This document shows positions 50,569-59,129 of a DNA stretch of 59,129 nt, piece by piece. Both the position numbers and the translations under genes were made by a program. The notes under the pieces are model-generated. The model saw nothing but the letters and a program-made list of their open reading frames with translations, searched no databases and was not told where the DNA came from. Every line of letters starts with the position of its first letter. Positions within the stretch are counted from its first letter, which is position 1. Location: contig NW_019773699.1 of assembly GCF_001039355.2 (NCBI RefSeq), positions 1 through 59,129 on the forward strand. Reading direction: 5' to 3'. This stretch comes from Lingula anatina (Eukaryota; Brachiopoda; Lingulata; Lingulida; Lingulidae).

Positions 50569-52084
50569 ATGCCATTTAACCCTCTAATTAAGAGGTAGAG
50601 GAAGTTCCAGCTAGATGGATGATTAAGATAGGACTTGTAAAGGTAACGGGCATTGTTTACCTCAGTTTAATAAAAGTATGCAAGAAGAAGTGTCAGCGGT
50701 TTAATAAACTAAATTGAATTTCACAAATAACATGGACCTCATATGCAATAATCAACATTTCCCTTAACTCATTCAAATGCAGTGTTTTATACAACTTGGG
50801 ATAACCATGATTAAATGCTTGTTAAAGAATTGACTAGACGGGAAATGGTTTTACACAGCTTCACGAGGATTAAGACCCCTCGGGTAAGAGATTTGAATGA
50901 GTATAAACTTTTATCAGAAGCGAGAGAAGTCATCTTACAGGTAGACAATGCAGCTCAGTTTAACAGCTAAGCACGCTCTATTCTCCAGTGGCGCGATTGT
51001 CGTCATCAGACCATGTGACAACGTAGCTCATTAACTCTCAGGCCGAGCAAATAAGACGTTTTTTAAAGCCAAAAATTTACAAAATGAGCTTTTAATTTGT
51101 GTATTTGGATAAAGATATCGTTAGTTGGGCATGTTATCTGAAGAATATGTTCCGTTCAGGCCATTCTGACGGCATGAAGCAAATCCTTTAATTTAGAAGT
51201 GGTTAGTTTCAATCAATAATCAATAATCAAAAATAACAGGAATGCATAAAAAATATTTCGACAAGCTTCAAAGATGATCAACCTCTGCTGTTGTCGTGGC
51301 CGTGCAGGTATATATACATATAATGAAATGGACTCTTCAACTAATAGAGAAACTGGGTTCATTTTAAAAACTATATATTCTTTAAATCTATAGTTAAACT
51401 TGAATGTACAGGTTCATGCCAACTTGATGTGCAGTTTCAGTTATCCGTTTTATTTAAATAATAAGGTATCAGTTTATTTTTTTAATAATTTGTGATTTTA
51501 CAATTTCAAATCCTCCTCTATTTCCCTAGCCAGTGCAGTAGTCTAACGACTGCGCATGCGCCACACTGCGAAAAAATTATCTTGCAGAATCTATGCATGG
51601 ATAATACTGATCAACACTACATGCGCGAATGTAGTGCAGTGAGAGAGAATTAGTCCCTTTTAAATTTTTTCTTGGCATTTCTTGTATGTAGCTTAGGTTA
51701 ATTTTGGTGTCAACTAGCAGGCTAAGGTGTAAACTACTGCCTATTTCTATTTTGAGTACCAGGCACGGCGTGCAGTGTGAGACCTCTGGCGGAGGGGACT
51801 GCTTACTGTGAGCGGTGCAACGGTTCTGTTTGTCTTATTTTGTGTACGAGGAGCCCCCGGGAAAGGACATTTGGTTTGACCTTCTAGCTTCCAGTGATTC
51901 ATTCAATACGACCATTGTAAACAGTGTGCTGGGGTGTGGGATTTGTGAGTAGGCTTGTACTTTCTCTAACAGGGTGGCAGGTTTTTTAGATTTTGTTAAC
52001 TGCCACTTAAAGTGAAAGTGAAAGATGAATTTCACCTCCTTCTACAGTGCAAAGCTACTATATTCAATACATGCTTCCTTCAGT

Positions 52085-52275
52085 GGCGGATTTAGAAGGG
52101 GGGTTATAGAGGGACCATGACCCTCCCCCCCCCCCCTTTGATTTCTGGTCCCCCCTGGAAATTAGAATTTTGACTAGCTGAATCATAGTTCTAAATCTTT
52201 CCAAATAGCACCGTTCACCCTCTTTTAAGCAAATTTTTTCGCCCCCACCCATCAATTAATCCTAGTTCGGCCCCT
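52085..52275. mobile_element. GGCGGAT-type dispersed repeat copy
   Basis: Begins AGTGGCGGATTTAGAAGGGG, has C-rich and G-rich runs, and shares TAGCTGAATCATAGTTCTAA on the opposite strand with the element at 58063-58287 (TTAGAACTATGATTCAGCTA there). Confidence 0.65.
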
Positions 52276-52363
52276 GGGTTAGTATGTCAAACGATGCAGG
52301 AACAACGTATTTTATCATGTGAGTGTCAATACCTACACTCAACGTCATTACTCCCTCAGTACT

Positions 52364-52365
<2 letters not shown>

Positions 52366-52424
<59 letters not shown>
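52366..52424. repeat. (TA)n microsatellite
   Basis: About 29 TA units. Confidence 0.95.
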
Positions 52425-52427
<3 letters not shown>

Positions 52428-54432
52428 CTTATGTTCAAATTTGGCCTAATTTTGTAACTCTGAATTTCAGAAAAGGAATATTAACTATGTGTACTTTAAA
52501 CTGTCTAGCGGTATTTACTTGTACATTCATTTTATTTTGTCATAGTGACCTGTTTTATCTTGTCAGTTAGATAAGATATTTAGAATATAAACATTAGATG
52601 AAGGGGGGTTATACCCTGTAGTTCTTGATCCATAATCTGAACATTAGATCCATTAGATCCATTATATCCATTATCCACAGATGACAGGTCACACATTATG
52701 TAATGTAGTGAAGAGTCGGCGAATAGTTCAGGACACCAAGAAAAGTGAATTGTCCTCTGTCCACTTGAAAATTCAGAGATAGTCAGAACATTTCCAGTCT
52801 CAGGAAGTTCAACCGAGTGAAGTGTTTGAATTCAGAAAAATGGGCTTTTCATGCTTATGCACTGTATTTTCATATATTTCAGGCAGTCGTTATGTCCTAG
52901 CTAGTTGATCCAGTTATCATCACCAGGAGAAAAAGAACTGTGTTGTCACAGCATGCGGAAAGCAAGTCTTATTTCCCATTGCATTGAGACCTATTTCTCA
53001 CCTAACACAATGAGTTAATTCTCACCAGAGAACAGAAGACATGGACTCCGGACAGCTTGATATTTTGAGCGTATATTATTTATATCTTGAATTTTTTATT
53101 AAATAGTTCATTTTTTTCCTATATGATAAATATGATTATTTGTTTTATCTGCTTACCGTTTCTTCTGTTCACTATGACAGACTTTGTGATGTACCTCATC
53201 ATTCACTGAGCTGTGAGATTTTGTCTTTGTAGTAGTAAATTAATCTAAAACCAGGTCTTAAAAAGAGGCATTTTACACAATAAGGAAAAAATGAAATAGG
53301 CCCTACCACATAACTAGTATTATTCAACACTGTGTCATGTTCGTCATTGGATTTTAATGTGAAAGACAAACTGTTTACTGGTATATAAGCAGAGATTATA
53401 TTTGCTAGATGCTCCATAATGAGAAATGTAAAGTTCACTTGTTCATTCCTTACAAAATTCATAACAAATGTGATGCTGAGATCTGATGACATACTTAAGT
53501 CGTTCTCCTACTCCAGCAAAATGCAAGTTCTACCAGTATTATTTTCTGCAGATCTTCAAGATTAAATATTTCAGTCAGTGTTAAAGCTGGCATCAAATTT
53601 GTATTAGAAAGCACCTTACGTCTCTAGTGATATCTTAAACATATAGAGTGATAGTGTAAGTGTAAGCGAGATAGATGCAATAAAGTTTGACATAAAATAC
53701 TGTAATACTTTTTTTTTTACATGAGCCTTTTTATACAGTTCTCTAGGCACCCGACCCCCCCNTATTATATACATGTTATACTAAAAAAATTCCACAATGT
53801 TTTATGTTTTACTGTGCTGCTAGATTAATAGTTATTCAGTTAATCTCATACTGTTAAGAAGGCGTGGTCATTTAGCATGGACTTGTAACAGACTGTTTTC
53901 CACAAATGTGCCATTAGATGACAACTGTGCATGGAATGTACTGTGTTCATGTGTGGAACTAGCACTGCTACAGACCTTTATACCTACACTGAAGAATGTG
54001 AGTGAATTAGTAGTGAGACATTGACCCTTATTGCTTTTTTAAACATATTCATTGAAAACTTTGGGCTATTTTATCTGAGGGCCAATCTTTTAAAGGGCTG
54101 GGTTAATTTACTTAGATGAGCTAAAATCTTCATTATATAGATTAACAGACACAGAAACATGAGCTACAAAGAGTTGGGGATTTAATAGGCTGTTCAACAT
54201 GAAAACTTAAAACCACAAAAAATAGATACCAACACATGCTACATGGTTTAATCTTCAGCCCATGACAAAATGAAAAATAACAATTCATATTTGGAAACTA
54301 ATTATCATATATAGTTCACTGAAAAATGATTTGGCTTGAACAATTAAGACTGTCCAACAATCAAGTCTAAAAGACTGAGCAAGGCATGAAAATTTTCATT
54401 TAATGAAGTCATCTGCATGTATATATACATAC

Positions 54433-57400
54433 CACACCATCTGATTCCCCATCACCAGCTCCAGGGCACACAACTCCAGTTGGGTCTGGCTGGGTAGTAG
54501 TCTCATTTATCATTCCCTTGACTATAAAACTTGTATTATTCTCTCCATAACTTGTGTTGTACCATACGCTGTCTGAAAGGTTCCCATTGACTGAGGATTG
54601 CTTGTTTAGTATCTCTGTAGCTGTGTGATTGACCATACAGACAAGAGCCACGCTTATATTGATACGGAGGGCGTACAAAATGAAGAAACCCATGCAACCA
54701 ATGGCGGCAAGACCAAGGCGACAAGAGCACCAGAAAGGCACTAAAAATAAAGATGTAAATAAAAATATTACAAACATATGACAATGCAGAGTATATCATA
54801 CTATCTTGAGGCACTAATTTCAAATTTGGCTATTTGAAAGAAATCTGAAAACCACCAAGTGGGTTGTACTTGTTCACTGTTACCAGAGAGAAATAGAAAA
54901 AAAAAAAATACAAAACATCTGATGTATGATTATTGCTTTATATAAATCTTCAAGACAAAAAACACTTAATTCCATGTGTTACACCTAAAAGACATACAAT
55001 AAACCAATAAAATGTAGACACATTAAAAAGAAGACAACATTATTAAATATTGTAAAGGTTAGCTAAATCAAATGCTTGGGTAAATTATATTTGATTGCGA
55101 CTCAAAGATACAGGACCTGCTACAACAGAACAGCAAAGGTGTGGTAACATGAATAACAAATGAAAAACATCAAATAAAATCTAATACAAAGTCGAGACAG
55201 TTTGACAATACCTGCCGCTGAGAGGATGTCAAATAAGTGCATTCATGTTTAAGAAAATATGAGAAAATACCTTACATAAGATTGTAAAAGAAAATAAGTG
55301 AAATAACTATTGGACACGAATACGTAACCCAGGCTGAACCTAAGAAATTGTCCTATGACACAAAGCTGAAAAAGAATGAATGTGAAAAATACACAAATTA
55401 AATCACTACAATGAATACTTTACCATCTTTTGGGTTAATGGGCCCATCATAGTCCTTCGGTTTATCAGGCATGGCTGCTGAATGTGAGAGAAAAACAAAC
55501 CTAGATGTGCAAACCTAGATGTTCAGTGATGACTACAATAGCCAAGCAACATGGCAAGGAGAGTCACGTGAAAAATTTGTCTCAACATGTGGTTATACTT
55601 TAAGTGACCTTTCTCATTTCATTAATAGGAAGATCCAAGGTCATTCAATGGACATGAAATTTACACGTGTGAAAAACCACAGTTGAATGATGGCACCCAA
55701 GCGCCCTGTAAGGATTATACAGCGGGCAAGTGCAGACAAAGGTGGATTCCTGAGGTGCGTCTATTACCTATGACCATGTCTTGATGTATTTTGTAACATA
55801 TTTCATGATAGAAGAGGTACATATTTATATTCATATAAGGCTCCCCATGGACAAAAGGATATAAATTCCACTTTTCAAAGTTGTGCCTAAAATAATGTTT
55901 CACCTGTTACTGCTGGGGTACTTACATCATACACAGTACCTTTTATTCAGACTACGTACCCAAAGACTTCCAAAACCTATATTAAGGAGTACTAGTACTA
56001 CTTGTAAGTAACACTTTTCTCTTGGTCATCACATTCTAAACATAGGACTATAATTTTACCGTCAAAAGAAAATTGGTGGAAATTAAGCATTGGACAAGAA
56101 GAAAGGAATTGTCAAAATTAATCATTTTTATAACTGAAAGATGCGCCCAATATAAGATATTTCAAAATAACTCAATAGACATCCACAGGTATTATGTGCA
56201 AATGAAAGGCAATACATACACTAAAGTATTGTCTCTGGGACATTATTTTTGACTTTTAAAATGTGCCAAAGGCGATTTCAAATGCACAAGAGCATCACTG
56301 GATTTTAATTAAATTTTTTATCAAAATATGCTATGTAATGCATTTTCTTCATTCATAACAAACAGTACGTCTTCATCTCATGTATATAGGTGTAACAACA
56401 CACGCCACAGGAGTAGGCCAAGATCAGACCTACAAGATTGAACTGGCTGGTCGCATACATCACAGCAGCCAATGCAGACAGTTTGGCACTGGGGGGGGGG
56501 GGATTCCAATATTGCTGCTGGGTGTGTGTGTGTGGGGGGTGGGGGGGGGGGTTGGGAGGAGTAAAATATATTTGCCTACTTGTGCATATATATATATATA
56601 ATAGAAGTCTAGCAGATGACGGCACTTTTATTGTCATATGTTGAACACATGGAATGAATTGAACAAGTGGTTTTGTCTCACATAATTTTATATACTGTTT
56701 TTATGTGAGGTAGANAAATATATTTGCCTACTTGTGCATATATATATATATAATAGAAGTCTAGCAGATGACGGCACTTTTATTGTCATATGTTGAACAC
56801 ATGGAATGAATTGAACAAGTGGTTTTGTCTCACATAATTTTATATACTGTTTTTATGTGAGGTAGAAAAGGTAGAAAGGGATATCTCCAATGATAAGGGG
56901 TACTAATTAATAGCTACTATTAAACAACAAACTCTAATACCAGCTGCAGAAATTTTGTTTCGTTTCATACATATATGTTAATATAACTCAGTTATTTTGG
57001 CTATCAGAAGTGATTTATCCTCAGGTACCAACTCTTAAAACATTATGCAGAATCATCATGACTTACTATTTTTCAAGGTCAAAATATAATCAATATGGCA
57101 TGGGGGGGGGGGGGCATTAATTTTGTAGGCGTCATATTCATCATGTCACATACATACTATGAAAACCATTTAAAGATGTTAATGGGGAGCACCCCCACCC
57201 CCCACCCCCCTACACGTATACCATCTGCATCTGACATGAGTGAAATAAGCGTCGTTGGCAACAAGCCAATATGGTAGTAATTAATGTCTTATCATCTCAT
57301 TATTTCTAACAAGAAATGCATTAATCATATCTGCATAGGGTTTTACAGGAAGATTCATGTGTAGCAACGTATTTCAATGAATTATGAAATAGCGGACATT

Positions 57401-57594
57401 ATGATATATCGATGATGTTTGTGGCGCACGTACCAGTACCACGCGATGTTCTCTTTCTGCGCGTACGCAGTACAGTGCCATTATGATAATATGGGCACTG
57501 TAGAACTCGATATTTTGGTTCGAAACTTACCGTCCGTAACACCAACAGAGTCTTCATCATGATCTCCATTCACATCATATCGTTTGCCAGTCAT
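54433..57594 (-). CDS. SLC17-family (sialin-like) anion transporter, first three coding exons only
   Basis: Exons in transcript order 57531-57594, 55424-55477 and 54433-54740, phases consistent. The start MTGKRYDVNGDHDEDS and second exon MPDKPKDYDGPINPKD form an acidic cytosolic N-terminus. The third begins VPFWCSCRLGLAAIGCMGFF, whose LYALRINISVALVCMVN matches the first membrane helix and the conserved N-terminal signature of SLC17 sialin/vesicular glutamate transporter relatives. A long lumenal loop follows with several N-glycosylation sequons (NHT, NLS, NTS, NNTS, NETT). The exon 2 acceptor is a tandem CAGCAG in which both choices keep frame. A full protein should have about 12 helices and 450-500 residues, but no further exons were found down to 49.1 kb. 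The gene is therefore truncated, has a very long intron, or is broken by an assembly error. Confidence 0.8.
56564..56866. repeat. 151-bp direct repeat flanking a single N
   Basis: 56564-56714 and 56716-56866 appear identical and abut N 56715, inside an SLC17 intron. A likely assembly duplication. Confidence 0.92.
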
Positions 57595-57937
57595 CTTGCC
57601 GCTCGCGATGGACGTACCTCTCCTGCCTCCCTCGATCTCACCTTCCACGTTTCTTGTTCAGTTGTAGTGGCGCACGCACACTTGCTTTGTGTACTTGATG
57701 AAGGTCGACCAATCAAGAAAGCGGTTTCAGAATCCATTCATCTGGTTTGTTGAATGTGAACAGTGAACTACGTGATATACATGTACAGTGTGACCGTGAG
57801 ACAAGAAAAATATATAACTGGAAATAGTCTTAATGGTATTGTAAACCTTTTATTAGCATCCAGATACCTAAAATGAGTTTTTCCTATATCTTATTGTTCA
57901 ATAATACATCTATCTTTGTGCTGATTTAAAAAATGAA

Positions 57938-57958
57938 AAAAAAAAAAAAAAAAAAAAA
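57938..57958. repeat. Poly(A) run
   Basis: About 21 A bases upstream of the SLC17 first exon. Confidence 0.85.
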
Positions 57959-58062
57959 CACGGAAAATATAAAATACCGGCGTTTATATATCCCGTTGCA
58001 ATGTATAAGCATAGGGAACTCAAAGCTTTAATCGTCAATTTAACACCTTTCTACATGTATTT

Positions 58063-58287
58063 CAGGGGCGGATCCAGGTTTATTTGCAGATGCGAAACCG
58101 CCCCCCCCCCCTCCCCCCGGCTGGTATTTAAGAGGGCGAGCGGAGCGATTTGGTACGGTTTAGTTAGAACTATGATTCAGCTAATCAAAATTTTAATTTC
58201 AAGAGGGGACCATTGGTGTGATTTTTTTCAGAAATTGGAGGGGGGGGGGTCAGGAATCCCCTCACCCCGCCCTAAATCCGCCACTGT
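58063..58287. mobile_element. GGCGGATCC-type palindromic repeat
   Basis: Begins CAGGGGCGGATCCAGG and ends CCCTAAATCCGCCACTG, imperfect inverted ends with C and G runs inside. Related ends occur at 52085 and 59013. Confidence 0.7.
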
Positions 58288-58582
58288 ACTCAGCATTTTG
58301 AGCTAGGTGAGATAGCAATCCGTTGTGGGCGTAACTTCATCCCTGAACAAGATTTTATCACAAAAATTGGTAGAGTTGACAAAGTATAATTGTAAATAAA
58401 TTTAAATGAACACTAGATTTTAACCCCGTTAAATTGTGGGTACTGTATGGCAAGGCATCAAATGTTCAATGATTTTTTTATCACTTGATCTCCTGCAAAT
58501 TCTAAATCTTTTAAGACTTCAGCACTGTTTTCTATTTTACATAGCGCTTTATTGTCCAAGTTATTTAGTCCTGACAATACCT

Positions 58583-58714
58583 TACCCTCTACCAGGGCGA
58601 CAGATGGATTTTTCACAAGATATTCACAGATATGTCTTTAGATAAATAGACAGTTATTCATTCTCTGACTTTTTCAAAGTTTCTCTATCAAATCTGCCAC
58701 CCTGGTAGAGGGTA
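58583..58714. mobile_element. MITE copy 2 with TACCCTCTACCAGGG ends
   Basis: Same terminal repeats as 19090-19227. Flanks ACAATACCT (58574-58582) and ACAATACCC (58715-58723) match at 8 of 9 bases, supporting a 9-bp target duplication. The interior shares TATCT, AGATATTCA-like and TAGATAAATA-like words with copy 1 in inverse sense. Confidence 0.88.
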
Positions 58715-59012
58715 ACAATACCCCCTGAATGTGTCCATTGGCACTAACCCACTGCATGGTCACTGCGGCTGTGCTTTCATATTCATAGCTCAACAACTGC
58801 AATTTAGATTGTTTTGGGCGTAAATCTAACACCTCTTCTCGATCGTTAAGACATTTTACTGATCTTGGTAAAGTTAAATATCGTGATAGATCTATAAGTT
58901 TTAATTGCAACCTTAATATTGAAAACAATACAATGTGTGCTAGATGTTTACAATTCGATATACTATATCCTATATTTAGGGACCTTATGACATACATACA
59001 TGTACATGTACA

Positions 59013-59129
59013 GGGGCGGATCCGAGATTATTTAAAGGGGGGGGGGGGGGGTCGCGGATGCGAAGCCGACCCCCCCCCCCCCCCCCTGGGTCGAACGGGG
59101 CCTTTGGTCGGGTTTAGAACTACATTCAG
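59013..59129. mobile_element. GGCGGATCC-type repeat, cut by window end
   Basis: Begins GGGGCGGATCCGAGATTATT, followed by long G and C runs around GTCGCGGATGCGAAGCCGAC. It belongs with the elements at 52085 and 58063. Confidence 0.65.

Larger units (their letters stand above)
50569..54432. other. Region without recognised genes
   Basis: Expected to hold the rest of the SLC17 gene if the assembly is right, but no transporter exon was found. It contains a (TA)n tract at 52366-52424, a GGCGGAT-type repeat near 52085 and an N at 53762 next to a C run. Confidence 0.5.

Noticed and set aside
53199-53492. 97-codon minus-strand frame as a missing SLC17 exon
   Set aside because: It has no transporter motifs and no suitable splice phase.
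56353-56637. Pro/His-rich minus-strand and Gly-rich plus-strand frames
   Set aside because: They are products of G and GT runs in an SLC17 intron.

Overview
The window is AT-rich animal nuclear DNA: multi-exon genes with GT/AG introns, many microsatellites, short inverted-repeat elements and decayed retroelements. A full-length metazoan chitin synthase, a carnitine-synthesis dioxygenase, a conodipine-type secreted phospholipase A2 and frequent ACATGTA-type words suggest a marine lophotrochozoan, most likely a mollusc (perhaps a bivalve). The species cannot be settled from the sequence. Gene models below were built by hand from exon homology, splice sites and phase continuity.

Layout. 0.7-6.6 kb (-): HADHB, the mitochondrial trifunctional enzyme beta subunit, in 13 phase-consistent exons with the leader exon not found. 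7.4-8.0 kb (+): an unrecognised exon followed by the 3' tail of a non-LTR retroelement. 8.9-13.9 kb (+): a gamma-butyrobetaine dioxygenase (BBOX1-like) gene carrying two same-length, same-phase alternative exons for the iron-binding HxD segment; its N-terminal zinc-domain exons are not visible. 17.4-18.5 kb (+): a two-exon secreted phospholipase A2. 19.6-22.1 kb (-): a three-exon Ras-family GTPase of Di-Ras/Rhes type. 26.5-38.5 kb (-): a complete nine-exon chitin synthase of 1460 codons without a myosin head. 43.0-49.1 kb (-): a partial, broken duplicate of that gene lacking the catalytic core and split by a reverse-transcriptase insertion. 49.1-50.0 kb (-): remains of a DIRS/Gypsy-type RNase H. 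54.4-57.6 kb (-): the first three coding exons of an SLC17 (sialin-like) transporter whose remaining exons are not found.

How the genes relate. HADHB (long-chain beta-oxidation) and the BBOX-like gene (last step of carnitine synthesis, needed to import the fatty acids) are divergent neighbours. The other genes show no obvious pathway link. The chitin synthase locus is the most dynamic part: an ancient tandem duplication, and introns carrying TTAA-flanked MITEs and a terminal-inverted-repeat element with an internal tandem duplication.

Most notable: the mutually exclusive active-site exons of the BBOX-like gene; the core-deleted chitin synthase duplicate with in-frame longer linkers; a two-copy MITE with 9-bp target duplications; a ~30-bp-spaced array of GC palindromes at the edge of the duplicate's deleted core; and single-N joins, two of them flanked by direct repeats, that look like assembly duplications.
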